In this document: positions 41,962-54,706 of the stretch, piece after piece
Layout of the letters: every line of letters starts with the position of its first letter
How positions within the stretch are numbered: position 1 is the stretch's first letter
Translations under genes and position numbers: made by a program
NCBI GenBank assembly: GCA_022453515.1
Contig: JAJNNY010000030.1
Span: 248,001-312,000 of the forward strand
Source of the DNA: Astrocystis sublimbata
Taxonomy: Eukaryota > Ascomycota > Sordariomycetes > Xylariales > Xylariaceae
DNA: 64,000 nucleotides
Direction of reading: 5' to 3'
Notes under the pieces: model-generated
The model's database searches: none
What the model was told of the DNA's origin: nothing
The model's input: the letters and a program-made list of their open reading frames with translations, nothing else

Positions 41962-44900
41962 GGCGGGCAATGGCCGGGTGCGTTTGCTGGCAGTGAGGTT
42001 CGACGATGTAGCGGAAATAGACGTCTGAGCCGGCGTGGTGGAATAAGAGTATCGAGCACCTTGCGACTAGGTCACACGGCTCTCGGGGGTATGCGAGAAG
42101 GGTGGAGGGTTAGGTTGGCGCGATGCAGCAGGTATCGATTGTATGAGGCACAGCTACATGTGTAGATGGGATCGATGATGGCGGCGTTGTATCGGCCTAG
42201 TCTTCATACCGATGTAGACCTCGAGTCCATGTTTCGTGTATCTTGTTCTAAGGGGTTTATCGCAGTGGCGTGAGTGTGGTGTGTATGTATGGAGTTCGGT
42301 TTTCGGCGTCACGTCGTAAATCTGGAGCTTCAATGTAAGGTTGTTGATGATGTAGGGCCTCGGAGGAGTGCTAGAGATACAGCTGTCGTCACGCCTGCCT
42401 ATCGCCTTCCTTGCGTGACTGCGTGACTGCGCGCCGGCCCGCCTAGCGGATGGCGGGGTAGCTTGGGTGCGTTATCATTATCGATAGGTTCTTATCTTCC
42501 CCTACATAGCCCGTGCCAGCTCAGTATTGGTGCCATGCATATCACTGTAAGGCTGCCCTGGCAGGCCTGGGCAGGTACCTAGCAGAGCCTCAGCGCTACG
42601 CAGACCACACTTACGAGAGTTTCCTCAGCTCGCTACAACTTTGTAATAACAATCATGGCCTTGCTCCCGTTTTGAAACACTTAGTCGAATTTTCTTTCGT
42701 AAATTAAGTTCGTACTGTAGAAGAACTCCAACCTGCCCAACAACGGACACTGTAGCCCGAAAACAGTAGCTTCCCTGGCAAGCAAGCAACCTGGCAGCTC
42801 CCTAAGGGAAATTTCTGATAGTCACTACGGTAGGACAACATGGTAAAACGCATGGGACCAATGATACCGAATCGATTTCCGGCTGCGAGTCATTGTTCCC
42901 GGCAGCTCGGCACATTTATTTTCTCGGGGGACGAGATCATGAAGTGGTGTTGCTAAGGAAAACTACCGTACCATCTGGTTGGTGTCCTTACATCTCAGTT
43001 GTAGGAACAGTCGAGTCGACGAGCCAACATGTCGTTGAACAACTCGTGTCAAACAGCGAAACCAGAGCCCGTTGGTCAGATATCATGATATATGAACGGA
43101 CCATATTGAGATGGTCAATTGCGAATTCCAATAGGGATATGTTAAGCTTGCTTGGAAGAGAGGTTTCGCAGTCATGAGTGTTTTATGTAAGTCAGGAAGT
43201 GTGTTAAGGGCCCTATGGCAACCCTCGCTCAGCCAAGTCATAATTCTGCTTTTCATTCAACTTTTCATGTCATGAAGATTTAAAATATCAACCACTTCTC
43301 ATGGCTCCGGGCGAAAAGTAAGGAGGCGGGTCAGGAAGTTGGGAAAAGATTCATCGCAACTTTAGACCGTCTTGACTTAGTTCACAAACCGCTTCAAGCT
43401 CACGATAGCTGCAAAAATCTGCTCGTCGTGAAAGCTCCATATGACCGAAAGCCTACTTGCCAATCCTTCATGTCTAATTACCTAGCGAGAGTTAATACCG
43501 CCAATGACAATCAAGACTAGGAATGCCCGTACCGAGGGCCCGCGGACACTAGAATTGATCTACTGGTAGTCTGCATGTCGCTGGCCTTAGAGCAACGCGC
43601 CTCGCGCGCCGCCTCAACAGCCATGGCGAAGCTCCCACGTGCGCTTTCCCATGATCGCATCGCGGCCGAAGCTAGGCTCCCAGTACAGTACTGGCTCGAT
43701 TGGTTTTTTTTCAGCCGGCCGGCGCCCGACATGGAAGCAAAGAAGGGCGCTAGATACCTACTTCCACACTTAGCTACAGTAGTCTCACCGATATCTACGA
43801 GTACAGTAGTAGTAGCCGGGAGCGCGAACACAATTCGGATACTGAGTAGATCATTACTTCTTTAATGCTAGCCGCAGAGCTAGTTCAGGAACGCCTTCGG
43901 GCAGTCTATCTCTGATGGAGCCAAGCACCCAAACTTAGTCGATAAAAGTCTCTGTTAAGTGTTGTTCCGCTTGCGCCTAGATATACTAAGCAAGCACATA
44001 GGTAAATTCTGCGAAGTTGCCGGCACCGGGTTGCGGGTACTTCCGTATGAGAGAGTTCCTACCTACCTACCAACCTCGTCATCCTTCGGAGGAATTATAA
44101 CGCTATGCTGAAGCTATGACTGCCAGCTATCTCTCCTTGACCGGTCACCCCTTTTAGTGTGCATACCGAGGAATTGCCTAATGGCCCGAACTATGGTGTT
44201 GATTGGTCTTGGTCTTGGTACTGGTATTATCAGTAAGGATCGTCTTATAATCCATAGTTCGCTTAGACTCGCTAAGCTGGAATCCCTCGCTTCGGTATCG
44301 TGCCAAGCTGCAAGGTTTTAAGATGGAAAAGACCGCGCAGAGAGGCGAGCGGTCCACGCTTGGTAGACCACTGAAAGGTCAATGCTTCATACTGTACTGC
44401 GTGATGGACCACCTAATCCTAGTGTTGACATACTTAATCAGGACTTGGTAGTGCCAGTGATTTTTCGTGATGGATGGCTAGCTCAGATCGACCCTCTCTC
44501 TTACAGTGCAGAGGTACAGTAGAAAGGTCCTGGCAGCAGGCTCGGCAGGGGGCTCGGCAGGCTAGGCGATGAGGGAGCTTTTCTCGGCGAGTTCCCGAGG
44601 CGAGGTAATGTTGAGCAACTCGCACCGATGGTCGTGATGTCAAGGCGGGAAGAACAGGGTAATAAAAGTTGTCCTGTTACGACTATTTGGGCAGGGCACC
44701 AAGGATATTCAGTCCAAAACGGTCAAGCCAACGGTGGCCATGCCCCGATGTGTCAAAGATAAGCACTTGTTGTTTTGCCGATCTGTGGGGGATATCGTGA
44801 GAAGTTGTTTTATTGACTATGTACAGTAGTGGTCTGTTTTGGTCTCTTGCCCTGGGGCAGGATGATCACATGAAGAGCCTTCCAAGGTGATCTTGATGAA

Positions 44901-45870
44901 TCATCATCTTCTAAAAGTATGTGAGTGATGCATGACCTAATCGGCCAAGCCCGGCCGAGGGAACCGGTATCATCGTACGACACAGCACGTGTGATGAGCA
45001 TGCTGATCGGAAAGGTTTGATGGGGATGGTTCTGGGGTGGCCTACCAAACACGCGGGGGGTTTGGAGCCTCTGGGGTTTGATGTGGTAATGTGTCAAGGC
45101 TATGTCCAGGTTCAGACGAGAAGCCATAGAGAGAAGGCAGAAAATTCGCACTGGTTAGTTCTGGCACGCTACCAGCTACCAGGGCATTGGTCTTTCAATC
45201 ATCCCATGTTTGTGAACCACCATGCAGAAAATATGCAAGTGGTGGTGTTAGTACCTGACAGAAGTGCAGGATGCATCCCCTGTCAATAAGCCAGGCCTAT
45301 CACAGCTAGACGGAATTCGGTGCATGTCATACTAGAAAAGATAAGATCTAGATCAGTCAATGATAGCGCAACTCGCTCCGCGGAGAGAAATTGCTTATTG
45401 CGCAACGGCCCCAGCAAGCACTGACGGTGGCAGTCAGTGGGGTGACCAGGTTGAGTCTTCTGCCAGGGCCTGCGCGGGCCTGTTCGTTTCGCCTCAATTG
45501 CGGTTCTAAACCTGGGGGTCCGAATGTCTGAGCGCGAAGCGCGCACTGTCATGAGAGATATTGATCTTCCCAGATATATCGGTCCTATAACTTTCCGACC
45601 AATTGAGGAAGGAAATCGCGAAACACCAGGGTTATCGAAGGCCTGTTGATGGTTGGATATCTCTTGTTGAACTATAGTGGTAAAAAATCGACTGCGTTGT
45701 GCAGTATGTATGCATGCCGGTGCTGTTGTTGCCCAACTCTAATACCGAGGTTGGTCGGCACGCTCTTGTTGATAGTGGGTAGGTAGGTAGTATACAATTA
45801 TTCCTCCGGTTTCCGAAACTCCTTGCTCATGGCATCATTCGCTCATGTAAAAACATTCCGGTCGATCATA
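41962..45870. other. Long gene-poor stretch, no gene recognised
   Basis: About 3.9 kb. Open frames at 42893-43177, 43575-43865 and 45017-45289 have no recognisable features or splice partners. No transposon proteins or long repeats are evident. Confidence 0.45.
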
Positions 45871-47352
45871 TCAGTCATCGCGCTCGTCTCTAAGTTGCGA
45901 ACTATGGATGTGGACGTGGTGCGTGACTGTAATTTTGTCTTTCGGCATGTCGGTAAGCGGAATAGCGCTCTCGCTCCCGGTTCGTGAGTCTGCTTCGGAA
46001 AGTCTCCGGAACGCGCCTAGCTCTTCGTCGCCCTTGGACACGTTGCTGTGCAAGTTCGAACCCAGGTAGCTTGGCATGCCGCCTGCCTTGGAACCGAATC
46101 CGTTCGTCGATTGGTTGTGGCTCTTTGACATCGATGAGTTGGTGAGGGTGTTGGAAAAGCCTCTCCAGGCCATGTCGATGATTGGTTTGATGGATGGGAG
46201 GCAGCCTATCTTGGATGTCAGAAAATGAAGATGTTAAAGAAGTGGGAGGGAATGATCTCGTACATCCGGCAATTGCTAAATTGCCCTCTACGTTTGTCCA
46301 AATCGCTGCGTCGGTAAAAGTCCAGGTTATGTCGACATCGGTAGCGTCGACCTGTAGGATGAACATCAAGCGGACACCTGCTACGATAGTAACGCTTCAA
46401 GAATGTATTAGTGTACGTCTGGCATAATTGAAAGAGAGTGTGTTCGAGTTCGTGAAATAGCAGCTGGAGAAGGCTGGTGCTAGAACGGTTGACTTACAAA
46501 ATTCCTAGAGTGAATATTCCACCCAATGCTAGTCTCTGAGGCGTAGACAATTTCAAGTTCCATACATATGGCAACGGGAGTAGGACAATGAAGGCATCCG
46601 TGATAATGTTCGGGATCGAGTTGCCAGTGAAGAACTTGTTGGAGTCCACCCAACAATTGAATTCACTCGGCGCAAGAGGATTGATTGGGTCAAGGCGTTG
46701 CCAGTAGGCGTACAGAGGAAAGCACTGAAGGAGAGTGATCAAGATCTGTAGAGTGTTAGCTTAACGACATCCGCATTTTTGAGCATCGTCGGTCTACATA
46801 CCAAAGCGATTCCCCATCCACTGACGATGCCAAACAGAATCCATATCGGCGTTCGAATAGTCTTGTCACTGGAGAAAATACGCCAATAGAAGCTCAATGA
46901 AGAGTATTTGACGAAGACCACCGTGAGCGTATATGCGATTTCAGAGATGAAGAGGCCGATTGCCCAAACTCTGCCGGCATCTGGTGGTCCTGCCCAGATA
47001 TGTTTACCGAATCCATGACCGACCACTACAAACTATTAGAGCTGGTAATTGTGTGTAGCCAAAGACAAACTTACTGTATATGAGGGTCGTGAAAACATGG
47101 ATTGTAGCCGGAATCTACAATGCAATCAGTACGAAGTCTTCGGAGTTTCCCAACAACTACGACTCTTCCTACCAGGGCAAATAAAATAAGCCAATCTTCT
47201 TTCCAGATGGCGTTTCTCAGTACTCGGCGGGCAACGAAGCGGAGGGTCACAGTTACGACTGCGAATATCCACGTCACTAGGAGAGACGAGAAAAGTTCAG
47301 GCAATCGGGATTCCTGAAGATTCAAGTTCGGAGGCGGATCCGGGAGTGCCAT
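45871..47352 (-). CDS. Pth11-like / fungal rhodopsin-domain integral membrane protein
   Basis: Six exons on the minus strand (47173-47352, 47075-47114, 46802-47025, 46498-46745, 46264-46394, 45871-46205) give 385 residues with seven hydrophobic helices. Recognisable features are FSSLLVTWIFAVVTVTLRFVARR then WKEDWLILFAL in helices 1-2, GHGFGKHIW, a helix-3 region with KYSSLSFYWRIFSSD, LQCFPLYAYW, NCWVDSNKFF, the helix VVLLPLPYVWNLKLSTPQR-like block with its PLPxxWxLKL motif, and TWTFTDAAIWTNVEGNLAI. These are hallmarks of the fungal rhodopsin-domain (Pth11-related) family of putative receptors. There is no CFEM domain at the N-terminus. The cytoplasmic tail of about 100 residues is Ser-rich and polar. 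The ligand is unknown. The 40-bp second exon is short but needed to keep frame. Confidence 0.88.
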
Positions 47353-48393
47353 GGTTGGCTTCCGGATATATTAGTTTGGTTTATGCGATCTTGCTGAACT
47401 TGTTGGCTGGGGAATTGAAAAGGGAAGGAAAAGTTTATCCTGGCATCATGGAGCAAGTGCGTCTATGCATATATTATTCGAGGGGGGAAATCGAAACTAC
47501 GGGCCTGTAAAGCTATTATACATGATACGTAGCACGAGATACTTAAGTCGATACTCGCGGGCAAGTGGTCGATCGGATGCGGGTTAGATGCCGTACTAGC
47601 CAGAGCGTGAACCTTGTCGTGAGACGAAAATCGAGCCCGCTTCTATGACAAAAAGGGGCAAGGCCATTTTGAAAGCGTAGGTTAAGGCACAGCAAGGGTT
47701 ATCAATGCGCACGGTGGGCCAAGAGTTCGAGCTAGCTACAGGCTAGAGTAGCGAGATACCTAATGAGTGTTGGTTCTGCATGCTGGTTCTATCCGTAAAT
47801 CAAGGTGACGAAAGACGGAGGCAGGGCATCGCGGAAGCAGAAACAGAACCAAACTAGAATCATTACACGCCATCCGCCACCAAAGCTCACCGAGTGGCTG
47901 TCACTTCTCACGGGAGAAGGAACTAGACGCACATTAGTTTACTTGACTCTATTCCTAATTTTCCCAAGGTTGTTGTTCAACCTCAATCTATTGCTGCAGC
48001 TCAAAGCAATGAAGCTTTGGTCTGTTGAGTTTGTGTGGGTTTTGTCTGATCCTGCATGTCAAGCCTGTCATCCTGTGGCATGAGCATGAACTTTCAGACC
48101 CGCAGTCATCGTGCCCGCAGGTAGCGCCGGCCTATCACGAATTAGATGGCCGTCGGGGTAACGAGGGACGAGAACCCGTCCCTCATAAGATCGGATGATT
48201 GGCTTAAAAGAAAGAAAGTGTACATTAGCCAGCGGTCCGGCCTGCGAGATATCCATCACGATTTCGGCCAACCATCACACATCTCCTGTCGTGCCGCAAG
48301 AGCAAGATCATACTCGTACCTTACTCGTATATTCACAGGCACACGTTACACACGCGTGCTTTTCCGTCTGCGCCTGTTGCCCCGTCGATCGTC
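47353..48393. other. Divergent promoter region, no gene recognised
   Basis: Upstream of both the Pth11-like gene and the hydrolase at 48394. Only chance frames are present. Confidence 0.5.
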
Positions 48394-49217
48394 ATGGCCG
48401 CCCCTACCAAGCCCATCATATTTTTCGTACCCGGTGCCTGGCACGACCCTTGGTGCTTTGACCTTGTACGCAAGAGTCTGTCTACTCGTGGCTACCAGAC
48501 TGAGGCATCAGCACTAGCCACTGTTGGAAGTACTGTTCCTACCACTGGAGTTTTCGACGATGCAGCCAAGGTCCGGTCGGCTCTAACGGAGCTTATCGAT
48601 GAGGGCAAGGAAGTAATCCTTGTAGGCCATTCATACGGCGGCGTTGTTTGTTCGAACTCGGTCGATGGCTTGGGCATCCAGCAACGTTCTTCCAAAGGCT
48701 TGAAAGGAGGCATTATCTTGATCTTGTATCTTGCAGCCTTCGCTGTGCCCGTAGGAGCCTCCCTAAAAGGACTTCTCGGCGACAGCTACCCACCTCCGTG
48801 GTGGGATCTTTCTAAGGTAGGCACTTCCTTCCATCGAACCTTACCCTATAGCGTTAAGCTGATGGTGAGAACTAGGAGGGTTTCATTTTACCCAAGACGC
48901 CAGAGGACATTTTCTATAATGATGTCGACTCTACCCTCACCAATAAGGCCATCGCTGCTCTCAAACCAATGCCCATACAGATGTCGGTAGACGCCTCCGC
49001 TTTTGATCCCAGAGACGGAAGCTTCGAGGTCGGGTACATCTTTGCCGAAAACGATCAGGCTATCCCTCTTCCCGTTCAGAATGCCATGTTCTCCGAGTTC
49101 CCGGCCGGATCCTTCGCGGCACATCTGAAATCTGGCCATCTGCCGTTCTTCAGTATGCCTGACAAGACTGCTGATGCCATTGAGAGCGCGTCTAGGTTTG
49201 TGGCCGCAAAGAGGTGA
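48394..49217 (+). CDS. Alpha/beta-hydrolase (AB hydrolase-6 / esterase-like)
   Basis: Two exons (48394-48816, 48876-49217) give 254 residues, a normal size. The pattern is an N-terminal strand and oxyanion region (KPIIFFVPGAWHDPWCFD), the nucleophile elbow VILVGHSYGGVV with the catalytic Ser, a cap region with a hydrophobic helix (IILILYLAAFAVPVGASL), a likely acid residue in YIFAENDQAIPL, and the catalytic His in LKSGHLPFF near the C-terminus. The whole triad is therefore present. Relatives are fungal and bacterial esterases, salicylate esterases and similar small-molecule hydrolases. No signal peptide is seen, so it is probably intracellular. The substrate is unknown. Confidence 0.9.
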
Positions 49218-52200
49218 TCGGAGCAGGGATTGCACAGTGTTTTGTCCACATCATTGTGCGTTCTGGCTGGGGCAGAAGCTGGGGCATGGAGTCATGAGAT
49301 CCATGTATCCGTAGCGCCTGAGGGTGTAATAGTATGGATCGTTCTAGGTCTTACAATTTGATATTGCTAGATTAGTATATCGCCATCTCCAGAATCGACG
49401 ATGTCTGGACTGAATGTTCGACTTAGCCGAAGATAATATCATTCGATCATTATTCTCACGAACGCCGTTGTGTCCAGTGGCATTGTTATCACGCGCTCTC
49501 ACGTCATTGGCATCAACTAGACAGGTCTGAGCAGAATCTTTGCGTGATGCGAGTGGTCAAATCGACGTATAAGTAAAGACACTGTGTTGGCGCCACGTGC
49601 GTTCTCGGTGTGCAAGGAAGCTGGATTCTGCCGAGTGGCTGGGCTCCCCGGTTCCGCCTCTGCGCATGAGCCCCTGCGCCATTGATACAGTATCAGCCTT
49701 CGACCTGCCCTTTCAACGGACTGCCCTTTTTGGATATAAATACATGGAAAAGCTCGGACTTTGTCGCACAATTACAAAGCTGCAACTGGGTAAATCCTGG
49801 CTCGGGATATTGTTGATCTGGAGATATCTGGTAAGCGATCTCGCTGACATCAGATTCAATCGCCGGTTTCCCCGAGCCGCACCTGACCATCTGGGTTCTC
49901 AATGATCTATTGACTATAATGGCTTTATTAGGACAAGAGTCCGTCTTGGAGCATATAAGTTCAATTAGCGAAATGATATAGAGTCATGAACTGCTTTACT
50001 ATAACACACGTTCGATCCGCACGTGGTTATAAAATTGGAACAGAGTCAGCAGTTACAAAGCCATTTTTGCCTCAATCGCAGTCCGCTGATAAATATTATA
50101 AATGTCGTACGAGTAGAAAAGATCACGTCAGCAAACTGCGCAGTGACACTACCTCCGTCATCGTGATACTGTTTACCTGCTCGCTCGAGTTGATTGAAAG
50201 TTACCAACCCTTGTTGTCTGACGATGCAAGTGATTCTGGCTTAATCCCCCTCCATGGTACTAAATGTATGATTAGGAGATTTCTTGCAGTATGGAGGTCA
50301 CGTATTCTGGATATACTTCACAGCAGGTCCACGAGTCAGTCTCCATAAGAAGATCTTACGATACGCACACTTTAAAACACTCTACAGGAGCCAAGAACAT
50401 GGGGTTTGTTCTCGAACTTCTATGCATTGCCTTTGGCGCACGTGGCAATGGATGCATGGAGGCCTGTGGCTTACGTACATAGCCGATGAAGACCTGAAAC
50501 TCTGAGGCCTTTGGTATCGAAACGCCATACACACATCCCAATCCTACCTAGAAAGCACTAGGTTAGGCACACACGTCAAATATACATGAAACCCGACTGG
50601 CTTATTTCAACTACCTCTAGCTGCACATAAGTCAAAAACTCGACACCACCTAGACACTAACACAAAAGATATCTTGACAACTGTGATGGAACAAACGCAA
50701 ATATCGGAGGGTTTGCTTGGTTAGTACCGTACTGACATGTGTGGTTCCTTTATCGCGTAGAAACGGCATGGATTCCCTAGCCGTGTCAGAAACAAGGACC
50801 TCCCGGCGTTTGCATAGCTTGTGGGCAGGCTTGTTCGCACTCGCTCGCGCTTGGGACTTTCATACTAGAGCCGACACCCGAGTCCCGTCCCAAGAAGTTG
50901 AGTTGGGCTGTAGAGTCAAAGACTTTCAGTTGAAACACGACCCTCTGCATGGCGGAAGTGTATGAGATCTCTGGCGTTGTTCCCCTGACCTGCCCGAGAA
51001 ATTGGAGGCATCCGGCCCAGCAAAGTTTATATCGGCCACTTCTTCGTGGGAGGCGAGGGGGGAAGCAGGCGGGTTGTGTTTCCTATAAAGTAGGTATCTT
51101 CTAGTCGGCAGCTTATTTAAGATGGTTTCATCCGGTCGCCTTTCTTGGGACGTCCGTGCGAGCGCACTACTGCAACCCCGCGGATGCTCCGCGCCTTGGA
51201 CTACGGGCAACTCATATCAATGAAGATGTGCCTGCTTACGAGACGCGAACAGACTGTGCAACAATCGCGTATGTTATCACACTTGCACAAATTAATATAT
51301 CTCACAGTGTACTCGTATGCGTTCTCGAGAGCGCTTATGTCGCGGCTTTCCACTGGCCCGAAGCTAAGATTTGGTGTCACTAGTTGGCAAGGGGCATACC
51401 GCGCGGTTTTGCGCGGCCCGCAAGACAGCTTGTCCGGTGAGTATCAATGAATTACCTAGCGAGGACTAGGTGTAGCAAGTAGACTGCATGATTGACAATA
51501 CCTAAACATAGTTTGAAGGCAACTAAGATACCTATACTATATATTAGACATTATAGCTCATGATGGCATAGGTAGCATGATTTTGCGAATGCAGTATTTG
51601 AGTTGCTTGGTAGCACAAGTACCTCCTCGCCTCTATTAGGGACGCGGTCCAAAAGGGCTCTACGGAATAACCGACACAATTACTGGTATTTCGGTGCTTC
51701 TAGGGCAAAGCCACCTAGGTGTCAAACTGCGTGCTAGCCTCTAGGTACTGTTGAATCATGCACGGGACATCTATCAACTAGGGGTATGCATAGTACCTGC
51801 ACTCCACTCCTTATTCCCATTTGGATGAGTGAGTGGCACAGCTAAATAAATAACTCTCCTCCTCAATCCCCAGATAAATAGGATTGTCCAGAGAGCGCCC
51901 AAAGAGCGCGTCCGCCAAATCAATTGAACGTCAATCTTCCCCATGAAAATCAATAGTTAGTGTCAGTGCGTCCCTTGTGGGGAGTAACGTATCTGCAAGG
52001 GTTCTTCCCATCATCCGTGATTACATCGTAGTTCTCGCTACCACACATCCTAGATCATGGGATCGATATCGTCAAGAATGCTCCGTACTCACTCACACCT
52101 AAAACTGTTCTTATGTCGACACTCGACACTGTACGTTGATGTGATTCGGCGAGTCACGGCAGACGCACGGGACACCAATACCAATGTCTGTGTGGTAAGG

Positions 52201-53530
52201 CTGTGCCGCAGTGCTAAGATATTCAATTAGTCATCATAACCCTCAACACCCTTTCCAGGCTCGCCAGATATCGCGCAAGAGCGATCAGCATTCTGCTTGA
52301 GGTTTAGGAGAAACCGAGGGAATGAAAGAGGCCTTTGGAGGTAGTTGGATATTTCTCGGGGCGCAAGTCGTTGCACATGTACATACTCCATCCAAATGAC
52401 GACCAGCGTTGTCGATAGCAATTATCCCAGATCAGAGCTCTAAACCTTGCTACAACTAATTATCCACGAAGAATGACGAGCAGCGAGTCTAGACTCTAGG
52501 CTCGTGACAACCCTGGAATTACGCCGAAACATCTGCCTCCCCCCCCCCTGTTTGTACTTATCGACGGAAGCCCTTCCGTGATATTGGCTACTAGCAGTAT
52601 CATCTGTGCGTGCATCGCCCTCGCCTGCGACCGACCGGTTCGTGAAAGAAGAGTTTGAGGTGATGGCCATTAATTAATTGCTTGTTCAACAGACCGGGCA
52701 GTGCTAACTCGGTCCTATGTAAATCATAGGCGAATCAAGTCGTTGATGTGACAACCTTCTAAGTTTTGAGAGCGTTGTGGCATAGAGGTGCAGTTCCTTT
52801 CAATGATGCAAGATATGGTTGGAAAATGAAAGGTATCAGGTAGTGTATGCGCTGACATGCTCTTCTGAGCAGATATCCGAAGTCATCCTCGCGTTCTGAG
52901 AGCTGTTGGCAAATATCTTCAGTTTGCGTTGTCTTCATTATCTGCCAACACCGGCGTTCACTTGTTCCTTCCCATCCGTTAAACAAACGCTTATTGATGT
53001 CCGCTGGAATTATCGAGGCGATTGGTTCTAGTTGAGTGTGTGTCATTTGGTATGATGCTCAGGTAGTTGCCACATGGCCTCATCGTAATGCTCACGGAAC
53101 GAAGCTCAAACTTTACGCATTACCTTTCACGTCACTTATGGAAGGAAGTTTTAAACCAAGCATTTTTTTTTTTGGTGTACTGTAATTCAATCGCAAATAG
53201 TTTGGCGCAATGTAGTCAAATCTTAAGCCATTTTGGCAAATACGAATGTTCCATCTCAACTTCCAGCGCCATTGATCTGTCGACCGTAACCAGATAGATG
53301 TGTTTCAAATGCACCCGCGCACATCGATGCATATACCTCCTTGCCTGAAAAAAGCTTCCATTCCACCCTGATCTCCAGACTCCCAAAGCCTGAAATAACC
53401 ACATATCTTGCGTCCCTTCCCAGAAGCGTCCCATCTCTTGTTGCCTTGCAATCCACCCATGTGTAGCGAGCCATTGTCGATGTGAAGATGAAGACAATCA
53501 CGACCCAGTGCAATCGCAAAACACTCTCGA
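49218..53530. other. Long gene-poor stretch, no gene recognised
   Basis: About 4.3 kb of moderately AT-rich sequence. Frames such as 49986-50348 (+) and 52759-53046 (-, 95 codons, real ATG) have no recognisable domains. No transposon-encoded protein is visible, although relics too decayed to read by eye are possible. Confidence 0.4.
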
Positions 53531-54706
53531 TTATTCGTAGGGGTTTGAAGCATTATCGACTTTCTGCTGAGTTCCATCTTCTTTCTCCCTGGCAATTTTC
53601 AAATAGTAGAGGAAGAAAGTCTGTCGGCAGATCAGTGACAAGATAGCTTCTTTTGAGAGGGCCCCGGACCGTTTCACGTTGTTCTCGTCATTGTGACCGT
53701 CCTCCTCTGCCGAAAGTTCCAAGAAAGGGCCAACCTCGAATAGGCAATACTTGCATAGGGCCTCTGCTGCGCATAGCGACAACGGCTTCTTGTCCTGACG
53801 TACCATAATGAAGCTGCAGTACGTGCCATCAAATTCCTCATGATCGATGGCAGTGCCCCATCCCTTGGACTCAGGGTCACAACTGAGGTGCAGATACTCG
53901 GCATACAGGTTATCATGCCAGTCGTAATCGTCCGACGGGGAGGGAATTGGATAGCAGCGGTAGGTAAAGATCGGGATGCCGATACGGTCAGCGATATCTG
54001 AAGTAGAGTTGTATTCGAAAATGTAATGATTTGAGGACAACTCGATTTGCTCAAACTGAGGTTTGTTCAGATATCTCTGGGACCCCTCACAGTTGACTCT
54101 GACTGCCTTGACCTTCGGGGACATTGACCATACCATCTGTGGTGCTATTCTGGAGTCGCAGGAGAGGAAGAATTCAGCAACATGTCGGTAGTCTTTCATG
54201 TCGAGATCTTCACGTCCGCCCCAGCGATTGGACCCATAGGCAACGACACACCCCTGCCAGGTATAATGATCTCCGAATCCCATGCTTGTGATACGCGCGA
54301 TGCTGCGGTTGCTCCTTTCCTCATTAAATTCACCACGAAAGCAGACACAAATAGGATTCAAAAGCTCCTCCTTCAGAGGCAACTTGTCCTTGATGTATGC
54401 ATGCTTGACAAGGTGTGGTTCAATTTGGAGTGTCGTGGCACCAACATCCGCATTCGTAGCATTGCCAGCAACCCAGATCATTTCAGGTTCATCCGCATAC
54501 TCCCCAAACAGAATAGCTCGCCGGTGATCTTTAGAGGGTCTAGGTGTGATATCGAAGTCGGCGAATTTGGAACAGAGGAGTCCATGAATAGGGAAATCAG
54601 CTTTCTGGCATTGTGTTGAACAGTAAGTCTCGATTTTGCATTTATTGCATAGAAGTGAGGATTCTTTGCATGCTCGGCAATGGCTGGGTTGCTGGGGGTC
54701 ATCCAT
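53531..54706 (-). CDS. MYND zinc-finger protein
   Basis: A single exon of 391 residues starting at the ATG at 54706 (MDDPQQPSHCRAC); the frame is open upstream but has no ATG there. The MYND finger is complete and near the start: HCRACKESSLLCNKCKIETY, then CSTQCQKADFPIHGLLC, with eight Cys/His ligands. The remainder (about 340 residues) has no motif I can name, but segments such as ICVCFRGEFNEERSNR, GTAIDHEEFDGTYCSFIMVR and CAAEALCKYCLF look like a folded domain seen in other fungal MYND proteins. MYND fingers bind proline-rich partners, so a role in regulation by protein contact is likely. It differs from the broken MYND gene at 19143 in everything except the finger. Confidence 0.88.
   Translation of the reverse strand: MDDPQQPSHCRACKESSLLCNKCKIETYCSTQCQKADFPIHGLLCSKFADFDITPRPSKDHRRAILFGEYADEPEMIWVAGNATNADVGATTLQIEPHLVKHAYIKDKLPLKEELLNPICVCFRGEFNEERSNRSIARITSMGFGDHYTWQGCVVAYGSNRWGGREDLDMKDYRHVAEFFLSCDSRIAPQMVWSMSPKVKAVRVNCEGSQRYLNKPQFEQIELSSNHYIFEYNSTSDIADRIGIPIFTYRCYPIPSPSDDYDWHDNLYAEYLHLSCDPESKGWGTAIDHEEFDGTYCSFIMVRQDKKPLSLCAAEALCKYCLFEVGPFLELSAEEDGHNDENNVKRSGALSKEAILSLICRQTFFLYYLKIAREKEDGTQQKVDNASNPYE

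Noticed and set aside
43575..43865. 96-codon plus-strand frame
   Set aside because: No recognisable domain, no splice partner and no conserved pattern.
52759..53046. 95-codon minus-strand frame with a real ATG
   Set aside because: No signal peptide, domain or repeat structure; isolated in a gene-poor stretch. It could be real but cannot be supported from sequence alone.
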